This document shows positions 18,439-26,155 of a DNA stretch of 64,000 nucleotides, in pieces. The notes beneath the pieces are model-generated. The model was given only the letters and a program-made list of their open reading frames with translations, was not told the DNA's origin and made no database searches. The DNA is taken from the NCBI GenBank assembly GCA_019359545.1, contig JAHHHB010000023.1, positions 1 through 64,000 on the forward strand, read 5' to 3'. Origin of the DNA: Desmonostoc geniculatum HA4340-LM1. Lineage in GTDB: Bacteria; Cyanobacteriota; Cyanobacteriia; Cyanobacteriales; Nostocaceae. Every line of letters begins with the position of its first letter. The first letter of the stretch is position 1. Both the position numbers and the translations under genes were made by a program.

Positions 18439-18893
18439 TAATAATCACCTCCAGTTGCAGTTACAATTACTCCACTAGTAACGGCTGTGCCCAATGCAAC
18501 ATACAAAGCATAGTTGGCAGGCAACCGTAGTCCTCTGTTGGGAGTAGCAGGGGTTTGAGAAGCTGGAGAAAGAATTCTAGGTAGTTGTACTTCAATGGGG
18601 TAGTTTGCGATCGCGGCTGTATTCCCACTCCCAGAAACAGCGGAGAGTGAAGTTTCTGTCAGTAAAACATAATTTGAACTCGTGGAAGCTTTGAGAAAAA
18701 TTCTCAGTGGCGAGGCCACGACGTCCCCCAGTGGATAAGCCTGGATGGATTCAATAAGCGATCCAGACGCTCCAGATATTCCCAAAAGTACTGGCACAGC
18801 AGCCCCAGGCGAACGGTTAACCACTTCATTGGTAAGGGTAACCATCCACAGCAGGGGCGATTTGATAAAACTGGGTTGGGTGTTGGTTGCCAT
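18438..18893 (-). CDS. Putative head or tail structural protein
   Basis: 151 residues, small-residue-rich and beta-patterned (PVLLGISGASGSLIESI; VEVQLPRILS-like strand; GLRLPANYALYVALGT). Its ends overlap both neighbours by one base, so it is translated with the virion operon. The style resembles phage capsid-decoration or stopper proteins. No named family recognised. Confidence 0.5.
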   Translation of the reverse strand: MATNTQPSFIKSPLLWMVTLTNEVVNRSPGAAVPVLLGISGASGSLIESIQAYPLGDVVASPLRIFLKASTSSNYVLLTETSLSAVSGSGNTAAIANYPIEVQLPRILSPASQTPATPNRGLRLPANYALYVALGTAVTSGVIVTATGGDY

Positions 18894-19360
18894 TATGCGT
18901 AGTTAGTATTAAAAAAAATTCGGTCTGCGATCGCGGTATCGGCAGGCCCTGGTACTGCCTTGATGTACTCCGCCCCAATCCTGGCAAAGCGATACCTCAA
19001 GTTTTCTTCGCGGCGGTAGTTAGGAACCCAAAGGGGATGCCCTGCCAATAAGTCAGTTTCTTTGAGGTAGTTTTCCCACCAGACGCGGGAATCCCTAGCA
19101 GACTCCCGCAGGATGGAACGGTTAATATCCCCGGTGTAGAGTTCCTTGGTGTCGAAGCGGCTAGTGTCTCCCAGTAGTTCGGTTGCCTCGAAGGACTTGT
19201 CGCACCGCTCTAAAATCTCCTGAATGCGCTGCACTTCATAGTTGTCCTGCAACAAATCCATTGCCTCTTCTAATCGCGCTCGGTCTCCAGCGGGAACACC
19301 AGCGCCGAAGCCGAGATGAAATCGACATCGGGATTTGTCAAGCTCAGAAAGTGCTGGCAT
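18893..19360 (-). CDS. Putative head-tail connector (adaptor) protein
   Basis: 155 residues starting MPALSELDKSRCRFHLGFGAGVPAGD, described here by MPALSELDKSR then FHLGFGAGVPAGD. This opening, with following helices (DRARLEEAMDLL; EVQRIQEILERCD), resembles small cyanophage and cyanobacterial prophage adaptor proteins located after the capsid gene. The rest is helical with WWENYLKETDLLAGHPLW. The start at 19360 is 2 bp inside the stop of the next upstream gene. Role inferred from position. Confidence 0.5.
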   Translation of the reverse strand: MPALSELDKSRCRFHLGFGAGVPAGDRARLEEAMDLLQDNYEVQRIQEILERCDKSFEATELLGDTSRFDTKELYTGDINRSILRESARDSRVWWENYLKETDLLAGHPLWVPNYRREENLRYRFARIGAEYIKAVPGPADTAIADRIFFNTNYA

Positions 19361-19362
19361 AA

Positions 19363-19749
19363 CTAAAACTCGACGTGAGGTAGCACAGCTTCCCAATTCA
19401 CATTGAGGTCAGCGTTGAGGGTTTTGAGTTGTTCGACCCCGAGGTAACCGCCCTCTGGTTTGCGATCAATAATTTTTTTCGCTGACAGTTGCCCCAAGCC
19501 TCGTAGAGCCTTACCCAAGGTGGAAGCAGAAACTTGGTTAAAATTGATTTTTTCAATCGCGTCTCCCTCTTTCCCGCCGTCCAAAACTTCAAACGATCGC
19601 GGTTTGATTAAATCAACACCCTCGACCTTGGAAGCATTGATAGTGTTGCCTCCGTCTTTGCATTGGTAATGGGTAGAGAATTCTGAGCTAATTAGCACCT
19701 CTCTGCCTAATCCCTTGTGAAAAGCGTTTTCGCCTACTTTGAGTACCAT
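19363..19749 (-). CDS. Virion-cluster protein with helix-hairpin-helix-like C terminus
   Basis: 128 residues. The first 60 are beta-rich (MVLKVGENAFHKGLGREVLI). Residues about 68-112 read INFNQVSASTLGKALRGLGQ, then a KKIIDRKPEGGYLGVEQL segment, which fits the ComEA-type helix-hairpin-helix repeat (NxAsxxeLxxLpGig...GxFxsxeeL) that binds DNA backbone. An N-terminal mini-barrel plus HhH is unusual in a capsid operon and might contact packaged DNA at the portal. A GAAATTTTCCC motif lies across the start region at 19750-19760. Confidence 0.5.
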   Translation of the reverse strand: MVLKVGENAFHKGLGREVLISSEFSTHYQCKDGGNTINASKVEGVDLIKPRSFEVLDGGKEGDAIEKINFNQVSASTLGKALRGLGQLSAKKIIDRKPEGGYLGVEQLKTLNADLNVNWEAVLPHVEF

Positions 19750-19766
19750 GAAATTTTCCCACCTCC

Positions 19767-20339
19767 TTAATAAGTGCTAGGGTAGCCAAGCTGTTCAAGT
19801 CGGCTTGGGTCTGCTGCCAACACATAGCAGATATCCACAATCAACCGTTGTGTTCCCGTCGCCACCTTGATTCCCGTCCCCGCTGCGGTGTTGCCAGCAT
19901 TGGAATTGAGCAATTTGTACTGTGTCGCACTGCCCAAGGTTCCCAAGGGTGCAGCGAGGGTATCGTAGGGAGTCGCGGCTGATTTAGCGATAGAGTTAGC
20001 CGCGATCGCACTACTGGCTACAGTCAGCACTGGAGCTGTATCTGTGTGGACTGTTCCCACCTTGAGTTTTTCCCCAGTCGTCCCAACAAGTGCCACATCC
20101 TTGGGAGTGCGGAAGCCGATGTAATAGACCTGTGCGCCGCTGGGGACGATGAGCAAGGTATCATCAACATCCCGCTTGTGAGATGGCACTTTAATGTCTA
20201 TGGAGGTTTGGAGAGTGCTTGTGATTAAGGCGTAACCCAGAGCATGGTAGGCATGAATCTTTGGGAAAAATTCTAGGCGCTCTCCTTCAAACCACCGTAA
20301 GAGATTTGTTTGATTTCCTGGTAGTAATGGCTGGCTCAT
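19767..20339 (-). CDS. Putative capsid decoration/structural protein
   Basis: 190 residues immediately downstream (1-bp gap) of the major capsid gene, the usual site for decoration proteins. The sequence is Ala/Thr/Ser-rich and beta-patterned (VPSGAQVYYIGFRTPKDVALVG start, then TQRLIVDICYVL), with no catalytic motifs. Role inferred from position and composition. Confidence 0.5.
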   Translation of the reverse strand: MSQPLLPGNQTNLLRWFEGERLEFFPKIHAYHALGYALITSTLQTSIDIKVPSHKRDVDDTLLIVPSGAQVYYIGFRTPKDVALVGTTGEKLKVGTVHTDTAPVLTVASSAIAANSIAKSAATPYDTLAAPLGTLGSATQYKLLNSNAGNTAAGTGIKVATGTQRLIVDICYVLAADPSRLEQLGYPSTY

Positions 20340-20340
20340 C

Positions 20341-21510
20341 TTAATCTCCGTAGGTTCTTGCCACAGTTACAAAACGATCATTTGTCAGCGCCCAACCGCC
20401 ATACATCGCCCAAATCGCAATCAAAAATCTTTGGTAGTCGTCGCTGTTATTAAGACGAACGCTGACCGGAACTTCAGTGGCGATCGCCTCACCCACTGCC
20501 TGTTGTCCCAAGAAAATTCCCAGATACCCAGTGCGATTTTGCGCTCCTGTGGGGTGCAAAGTGGCGTTAGTGGATGCGGTGTAGTTTAAATTCACCGTCG
20601 CAGTCGGCATGTTGTTGCTTTCAAAAAATCTAACCCCCTCAAACACAAACCCTGTGGGCATCGCGTCCCCAAGGAATGTTGCCTGCCCGTACTGGCTCCC
20701 TCCAAAAATCAACTGGTTAGGGCCAGAAACATAGCCTTGATTTGGCGGTGGCATTTGGGGAGCCGAGAACGGCGTAATACCCGGTTGCAGATAATTAACG
20801 GGTGTGAAGCTGGGGTACTGAGCTACTGCCCGAAAATCAGCATCTTGTCGCAGGTGTTTGATAAATCGAGGGGATGCTAGGCAGTAATAATACCCATCGG
20901 AAAATGTGGGTACGTTACGCGATCGCAGTCCCTCAACAATTCCTAAAACATCATTCTTGACATCAATCTTGGGCGGGCCAGAGGCATACGTGCCACCATC
21001 GGCTACACCTTGGGGGTTGTAAGTATAAGGAGATTGCAACAAGGTATTGATGTAAACCCTATCGATCCACTTTCTATAATCTCTAAAAAGAGTGAGCGAG
21101 CCGATACTCTGGTGAAAAGCTTGAATTTGCTGTGGGTTGTACTGCCACAAAGCCCTTTGAGCTAACAAGATTGACTCCATTGGAATTTTGAAATTCCCTG
21201 GAGCGTTGGGGTTTGACGTATCGCCACCAGAGGGGCCAGTATATTCGTCAACCGTGATGATGATTTTGTTTTTGAGGATGTCACGGGAATTCGCAGTACC
21301 AATGGTTTGCGTTGGTGCGCGGCGGCGGGATTCTAGGGTGAAGCTGTCATCTTCCCAATATTCATATCTATCAAGCTGTACGGATTTGCCACGGGTAGCA
21401 CTGGCATCCCAAACAACCTGCGGCTGACAGACAAACTTGGCTATGAATTGGGCATCTGGTCTTAAAAGTTCTGCCCCTAAAATTCTGGGAAAATCATCGT
21501 CTATCCACAC
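20341..21510 (-). CDS. Major capsid protein, N4-gp56-like
   Basis: 389 residues. The sequence has the features of the N4-gp56 family of HK97-fold capsid proteins: a DGYYYCLASPRFIKHLR segment near residue 205 (the family's YxxxxxPxxxxxLRxD), FRAVAQYPSF, then GFVFEGVRFFES near residue 293 (GxxxGvrfvES) and a long C-terminal domain. The start is a GTG at 21510 with AAAGGA 8 nt upstream. A stem-loop with a T tract on the other strand lies in its leader (21573-21600). Probably the main shell protein; no separate protease gene was recognised. Confidence 0.7.
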   Translation of the reverse strand: MWIDDDFPRILGAELLRPDAQFIAKFVCQPQVVWDASATRGKSVQLDRYEYWEDDSFTLESRRRAPTQTIGTANSRDILKNKIIITVDEYTGPSGGDTSNPNAPGNFKIPMESILLAQRALWQYNPQQIQAFHQSIGSLTLFRDYRKWIDRVYINTLLQSPYTYNPQGVADGGTYASGPPKIDVKNDVLGIVEGLRSRNVPTFSDGYYYCLASPRFIKHLRQDADFRAVAQYPSFTPVNYLQPGITPFSAPQMPPPNQGYVSGPNQLIFGGSQYGQATFLGDAMPTGFVFEGVRFFESNNMPTATVNLNYTASTNATLHPTGAQNRTGYLGIFLGQQAVGEAIATEVPVSVRLNNSDDYQRFLIAIWAMYGGWALTNDRFVTVARTYGD

Positions 21511-21572
21511 AGGATCTGTCCTTTTATGAAGTGGGCAACTTAGGACAGAACTGATTGATACGTTAATTAACG

Positions 21573-21600
21573 CCCTGGACTAATCCTTCCAGGGTTTTTT
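21573..21600 (+). terminator. Rightward-facing terminator-like hairpin in the capsid leader
   Basis: CCCTGG (21573-21578) pairs with CCAGGG (21589-21594), followed by six T on the plus strand. All genes here run leftward, so on the mRNA strand it is an A tract followed by a hairpin in the 5' leader of the capsid gene. It would stop antisense transcription, or stabilise the capsid mRNA 5' end. Confidence 0.6.
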
Positions 21601-21614
21601 ATTGTCCCTACCCC

Positions 21615-22022
21615 CTAAAACCGGAGAGTATTAGCGAGGAAGTTGGCATTTGTATTGCGGGCTTGGTTGTAAGCATCCACCAATCCTTGAGCCGCTGCAA
21701 ACCGATTTTGCTGTTCATTTTGAGCCATGTTGTTGTAAGTCTGCTGGCGCATTTGATCAGCGTTCAACCCACGTGCAAAAGACTGATTCTCCATACCCAC
21801 GCCTTGCTGAAATCGCATGTCTTCTTGAGCGCGGCGTGAGGCGTGATTAGCTAGCTCATTGAGGTCAAATCCAAGGCTTTGAGCATGGTTGAGAACGTCG
21901 TCATAATTACGCCCCGCTGTCGCTGCTCTGCCAGCAAAATTCCCAGCAAAAGCCGAACCTGCATTCGCAGCAGCACCGGCGGCCGCGCGGCCTAGAGAAT
22001 TTGCAATTGGGACGAATGCCAT
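21615..22022 (-). CDS. Putative internal virion or scaffold-type protein with TLRF tail
   Basis: 135 residues. Ala/Gly-rich N terminus (LGRAAAGAAANAGSAF), then a Gln/Asn/Arg-rich helix. The last 22 residues, from LVDAYNQARNT to FLANTLRF, match the end of the YG-domain protein at 36291-36737 (LLDSYNQNRAT to FMSQTLRF). A shared end between a capsid-cluster gene and a distant gene suggests a common docking peptide. The start at 22022 follows a strong AGGAGG. It lies between the Gln-repeat protein and the capsid gene, where scaffold or ejection proteins are often encoded. Confidence 0.55.
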   Translation of the reverse strand: MAFVPIANSLGRAAAGAAANAGSAFAGNFAGRAATAGRNYDDVLNHAQSLGFDLNELANHASRRAQEDMRFQQGVGMENQSFARGLNADQMRQQTYNNMAQNEQQNRFAAAQGLVDAYNQARNTNANFLANTLRF

Positions 22023-22058
22023 ATTTTTTCCTCCTAGTTGATTAATGACCATTGATTA

Positions 22059-23006
22059 TTACTGACCAAATAAGCCAGAGATATCCTGACTAGCAAGCTG
22101 ATCTACCACCTGCCAAGCCATACCAGGGTTCTGTTGCCAAGCTTTCTGAAGCTTGTCGCGGTTTGATGAGAGTGCCACACCGCCAGGAGGAGGAGCAGCA
22201 GGGAATGATGGACGACTAAAAGCGTTGGGAACAGGAGCGCTAGGGGTAACTAGTCTCCTCTGCTGTGGCGGATCTAGCTGCAAGTACCAATCAGCACACT
22301 GCACTGGGTCTGTGAGAATTTCCCAGAGCTTTTGAATCATCAAATCCTGAGCGCCGCTAAATTCCCCCAGGACTACTGCATTCGTCGCCAAGGGACCTAA
22401 AGCGTTTAGCGCCTGATCGGCGATCGCCAGTGTCTGTTCTTGCTGTTGCAGTGCTCGCAATGCCTGGGAAAAATGCCCGACTATTTGATCAGCGATCGCC
22501 AATTGTTGTTGCTGCCCTGCAAACAGCGCAACAATTTGATCAGCAATAGCCAATTGTTGTTGCTGTTGAGCAAACGCCTGGGTTATTCGGTCAGCAATAG
22601 CCAAAGTTTGTTGCTGCGATCGCACCACATCCTCTAGCCAGCCCACATACTCCGCAGCCTGGCTAGCGCTTACCCCTAGACTGTTTGCCGTTGCCTGTCT
22701 GTTGCTGTTGGGCGAAAATGCCCCAAAGCTCTGGGGATACTGCAATGTCTGCTGGAAGCCCTGAGGGATAGAAATTCCAACTTGACTGAATTGGTTGTCC
22801 GAGATGTGCGCCGGAATTGGTGACTGTACCACCTGGGGCGGGGACGGGGCTATTCCAATCCGCCCTTGAACCATATCCAGGAGGCGGTTGGTAACTTGTC
22901 CCCACTCCTGGGAGCTGGGTTGGGAGACCTGCGGCAGATGTGGAACTGCGGGAATCCCTTGGGGCATAAATGCCGGGGTTGGGGCTAGCTGTGGGGCTGC
23001 TACCAT
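22059..23006 (-). CDS. Gln-rich repeat protein overlapping the portal gene
   Basis: 315 residues if the first ATG is used. Residues about 130-205 hold four copies of a 17-residue unit with core QQQxLAIADQI, predicted coiled coil, as in scaffold or internal virion proteins. The first 343 bp overlap the portal 3' end in another frame; both frames there are Pro/Gln/Ser-rich and low in complexity. A GTG near 22646 just after the portal stop could be an alternative start. The repeats themselves lie outside the overlap and are well supported. Confidence 0.55.
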   Translation of the reverse strand: MVAAPQLAPTPAFMPQGIPAVPHLPQVSQPSSQEWGQVTNRLLDMVQGRIGIAPSPPQVVQSPIPAHISDNQFSQVGISIPQGFQQTLQYPQSFGAFSPNSNRQATANSLGVSASQAAEYVGWLEDVVRSQQQTLAIADRITQAFAQQQQQLAIADQIVALFAGQQQQLAIADQIVGHFSQALRALQQQEQTLAIADQALNALGPLATNAVVLGEFSGAQDLMIQKLWEILTDPVQCADWYLQLDPPQQRRLVTPSAPVPNAFSRPSFPAAPPPGGVALSSNRDKLQKAWQQNPGMAWQVVDQLASQDISGLFGQ

Positions 23007-24801
23007 TTGTTGTTGTTACATCACTATATGAAGTCGAGCCAATACTGCTGTTGGTTTTTGGGCTATTGAGTTGATCTGCTTCGTCGTAGGTTGCCCCATA
23101 GGAAAATTCTTGGGAAACCAACGACAAAGCCTGTTCTATCAAAGGAGTGATATCAAGCCGCACTCCCAACGGCATAGTCGGGTCAAGGGGATCAGGCAAT
23201 CCCAGAAAAGATTGATAAAGTCCTATCAATTGGTTGATTGCCTGTACCTTGTTTTGAGTGGTTCTATAACTAAAATTCCCACTCTGCATTGAGGCGATTT
23301 CTTTATCGGTTTTGTCAGGAAACAGAAAGCGTAAAACGTGTTCGGTGTTGATGCCAGCTTCAGCCAAATTTCGCCCAACGATGGACTTATCCAAAATCTC
23401 CCGTGAAGTGTCTGGGAAAATTTCGCTAGTGAAGCGCCACTCCATGGTGCGATCGCCCATTGGCGGCATTCCAATTACACCACCGGGGACAGCATTGAAT
23501 TCTATAAGCAACTGGCAGATATCATCTGTGATGTCTTCAGGGGATTCTAATTGAATGTCCTTTCCCTTAAGTCCAATTCCCTGCTGTTTGTAAATATCAA
23601 CCAGTAGTGCTTTAAATTTGAACTGTTTTCCTTGTTGAATTGCGATCGCAAATAGCGACTGTTTAAACAAGTTCTCTTCGGCCAACAAAATCATTTCAAA
23701 AACCTTGCACAGACCGTAGTCATACAAAGCGAGACATTTCTTTCTGGCAGTCGCCGCCGTCGATCCACTTCTGACCTTTATCTCATAGGCCGTTGCACCA
23801 GAACGAATGCCCAACGGGTCAACCCCACCCAAGGCCGTATGCAGCTGTTCGCGGTACTCACGCTGGTATAAATTCTGGTCGCCGGACACCGGGTCAACTT
23901 GGATGTAACCGACTCGCTCATCTGGCCCGATACCGCCGATGATGGCAGCTACTTTTTCCCCGCCGTCAAACTGGTTGCGTTCTTTTGGATCGGATTTTGC
24001 TGTGCTGGGATAATATCCAGATTGTGAAGCGACTGTGGGAACAAAACCTGAGAAAGACGCCGCTTCCAAGACTTCAGCCCGCGACCTAGTAGTAACAAGT
24101 GTCGGGTTAGCAAACAGCGACAAGTTCCGGTTGATTGTCGTCAGCATCTTGTTATGACGCTCGATTGGCTTTTTCAGCCAGTGAAACTCACTCGTCCCTG
24201 GTTGTCCTGGGCGGGTAGGGTGATTGGGGATGACTACGCAGGGGATGAACCCAAGTGTGTTTTCTACAGTCTGAACATTCGGGTCTTGCAGGTCAATGTC
24301 TGAGGTGATTCCATTGAGATTGGGCTTTGTCCCTAAGTCATGCTGGCGAATTCTATCCTTGCTAATTTCCAATTTAATCCAGCGTTCTTCTTCTATCCCC
24401 GTTGAAGAACGGCGTTTGTAAGGGTAGGCGATGACCACGCTTTCTAGATCCCGTCCCCCTGGCTTATAGTAAGCCTTGTATTCTGGGTTAGGGTCGGTGA
24501 TGCCTCCGTGAAACCAGCTAATTTCGTAGCTGTCCCCAGTGGGACGCAAATAAAAGAGAATTTCCCCGCAGCTGAGGTACAAGTCCCAGATGTAATCAAG
24601 GTACAAGTCCATTCGGTTGTATTTCCAAATGGATGATATGAATTTTTTCCTCTCCCCGGTCGGGTCTTGGACTGGGTAAATTTCAATTCCTCTAGCACCA
24701 AACAGCTTTAACTGAGCAAGATGATTGGCGACAATCAGCGATTCGCCACCGCCGTTGCCGTCACGATTTACAACTGCTTGGATAATGTTCTCTAGGGTCA
24801 T
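22663..24801 (-). CDS. Portal protein
   Basis: About 712 residues starting MTLENIIQAVVNRDG. The order of features, N-terminal helices, a FISSIWKYNRMDLYLDYIWD segment (start FISSIWKYNRM), a beta-rich wing with IPCVVIPNHPTRPG and a FHWLKKPIERHNKMLTTINR region (start FHWLKKPIERHNK), then long helices and a disordered Pro/Ser/Gln C terminus, fits portal proteins of podovirus-like or cyanobacterial prophages. It forms the DNA-entry ring of the head. It lies between capsid and terminase genes as expected. A candidate phage promoter at 24863-24883 precedes it. Assignment is by pattern and position. Confidence 0.7.
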   Translation of the reverse strand: MTLENIIQAVVNRDGNGGGESLIVANHLAQLKLFGARGIEIYPVQDPTGERKKFISSIWKYNRMDLYLDYIWDLYLSCGEILFYLRPTGDSYEISWFHGGITDPNPEYKAYYKPGGRDLESVVIAYPYKRRSSTGIEEERWIKLEISKDRIRQHDLGTKPNLNGITSDIDLQDPNVQTVENTLGFIPCVVIPNHPTRPGQPGTSEFHWLKKPIERHNKMLTTINRNLSLFANPTLVTTRSRAEVLEAASFSGFVPTVASQSGYYPSTAKSDPKERNQFDGGEKVAAIIGGIGPDERVGYIQVDPVSGDQNLYQREYREQLHTALGGVDPLGIRSGATAYEIKVRSGSTAATARKKCLALYDYGLCKVFEMILLAEENLFKQSLFAIAIQQGKQFKFKALLVDIYKQQGIGLKGKDIQLESPEDITDDICQLLIEFNAVPGGVIGMPPMGDRTMEWRFTSEIFPDTSREILDKSIVGRNLAEAGINTEHVLRFLFPDKTDKEIASMQSGNFSYRTTQNKVQAINQLIGLYQSFLGLPDPLDPTMPLGVRLDITPLIEQALSLVSQEFSYGATYDEADQLNSPKTNSSIGSTSYSDVTTTNGSSPTASPNPGIYAPRDSRSSTSAAGLPTQLPGVGTSYQPPPGYGSRADWNSPVPAPGGTVTNSGAHLGQPIQSSWNFYPSGLPADIAVSPELWGIFAQQQQTGNGKQSRGKR

Positions 24802-24862
24802 AGCGAAAAGCCAGCTTGCCTGTTCCGAGCAGACAAGCCAGCCCAAAACAATCTCATAATAG

Positions 24863-24883
24863 ATACCCTAAGTTGCCCACTTC
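24863..24883 (-). promoter_or_regulatory. Candidate phage-sigma promoter of the portal operon
   Basis: On the minus strand AAGTGGGCAACTTA is followed by GGGTAT (24868-24863), 60 bp before the portal start. GGGTAT is the -10 form recognised by the SigB/SigF class, and the prophage encodes such a sigma factor. The same GGGCAACTTAGGGTAT string occurs before the gene at 32356-32673. Confidence 0.5.
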
Positions 24884-24927
24884 CCAAAACAGTGCTAAGT
24901 AATGAGTGTTGAGTGCGCTCATTAAAG

Positions 24928-25470
24928 ATGATTCCTCAAGAATTGTTGAGTTTAGCTTGCCGGGAATTTCCGACGTACAACCAAGCGATCGCGGCTTCCC
25001 ATTTTGACGGGGACAGTGTTGAATGGGCGGAAGCGCCTGAGATGCCGGTTAGGTCACTAGACGAAAATCCTTGCTTAAACTTTCAAATCACAAGGCGGAC
25101 AATGCGCGTACAACAGTTGCCGTCTGGCTTTTGGGCGTGGATACCCGGTCATCCCGATGACCTAGCTATTGTTGCCGAACACAAAAGGGAAAGCAACAAA
25201 AAGTTTGGCGTCACCCTACTCCTGACAATGGAACAAATTATCGCGCCAGAAATGGATGAGCAATGTTTACAAGCGGCACGACAAGGTGCGAGGCGAAGGC
25301 TGGCTTATCACTTCCTCGAAAACATTCAAGAAAGCAAAATCTACCGCACTGCCTACATCGAAAGGATTGGGAAAATTGCACACTACGGACGAATCGTAGA
25401 TAAAATTTCAGTCGGCTTGCTTTACGCTGAGGAGGTCTACAGCGATACTCCCTTACAGGAGCCTTCATGA
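24928..25470 (+). CDS. Hypothetical protein
   Basis: About 180 residues, a rightward gene inside the leftward virion cluster. The sequence has MIPQELLSLACREFPTYNQA at the start and a C-terminal helical part with Arg-rich AARQGARRRLAYHF. No domain is recognised. It overlaps the next gene by 4 bp (ATGA), so the two are translationally coupled. Divergent from the portal gene, with which it shares a 126-bp control region. Likely a small early or accessory cassette. Confidence 0.55.
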   Translation: MIPQELLSLACREFPTYNQAIAASHFDGDSVEWAEAPEMPVRSLDENPCLNFQITRRTMRVQQLPSGFWAWIPGHPDDLAIVAEHKRESNKKFGVTLLLTMEQIIAPEMDEQCLQAARQGARRRLAYHFLENIQESKIYRTAYIERIGKIAHYGRIVDKISVGLLYAEEVYSDTPLQEPS

Positions 25471-25712
25471 TGGACGAAAAACAGAGGTATGAAGAGTCTA
25501 AAAAACAGTTACAGTTACCGTCCATACAAAAACCAGGCTTCACCTGGGACGTAACTCTGCTTCCACTTCCTCCAGCATTTGTAACCGAATTGCACAATGA
25601 ACTTATTCTGGAAATGGCAAGACTAGGCGTGTCACCTTGGGATGTTGAGATGGTCTTTAAAGACAACGTATTGATACTGCGATCGCGCTCAACCTATGTG
25701 CGAAAAGATTGA
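25467..25712 (+). CDS. Hypothetical protein
   Basis: 81 residues, acidic and basic mixed, with PGFTWDVTLLPLPPAF in the middle. Starts at an ATGA overlap with the upstream gene, which supports that it is expressed. No family recognised. Confidence 0.5.
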   Translation: MMDEKQRYEESKKQLQLPSIQKPGFTWDVTLLPLPPAFVTELHNELILEMARLGVSPWDVEMVFKDNVLILRSRSTYVRKD

Positions 25713-25836
25713 AACTTGGCTCCAGGCGATAGCCATTGCAACGGCTAACGTATGCATGATTGCTTACGGTGGGATGTGGAATATCGATATATCCCACATT
25801 CCGCACCCTAAGGTGTCACACAGCATAATCACTTAA
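25696..25836 (+). CDS. Small hypothetical protein
   Basis: 46 codons starting MCEKIETWLQAIAIATANVC, overlapping the end of the preceding gene by 17 bp. The middle is weakly hydrophobic and could span a membrane. Supported only by its tight position in a rightward three-gene run. Confidence 0.35.
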   Translation: MCEKIETWLQAIAIATANVCMIAYGGMWNIDISHIPHPKVSHSIIT

Positions 25837-25854
25837 TTTCTTCCAGGTTGGAAG

Positions 25855-26136
25855 TTACAAATTATGCTGATAAAACTTTTGCTCTCCGCGAAAACAAGGT
25901 TTTTGAGTATATAAACTAGCTCTGTATTCTTCTAAAAAACAGTAAAAACCGATTGTGACAGTTGAGGGTGCGGAATGTAGGATATATTTGCTTGCTTCAA
26001 TGAACCATCTTCTTTCAAGATATCTAGGCTCATGCCACTCAAGAAAAAGGTTTACTGGCAAATCAAACAATTGATTCATCGCTGCGTCGCCAATTTCCTC
26101 TTGAATTGGTAAGGGTATATGCTTACTCCATTCCAT
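25855..26136 (-). CDS. Hypothetical protein
   Basis: 93 residues, start MEWSKHIPLPIQEEIG, 20 bp downstream of the large terminase on the same strand. Trp- and Phe-rich (FLEWHEPRYLERRWF) with no known domain. Converges on the small rightward genes. Position suggests late expression. Confidence 0.5.
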   Translation of the reverse strand: MEWSKHIPLPIQEEIGDAAMNQLFDLPVNLFLEWHEPRYLERRWFIEASKYILHSAPSTVTIGFYCFLEEYRASLYTQKPCFRGEQKFYQHNL

Positions 26137-26155
26137 AATTTTTTATATCAAGTGT

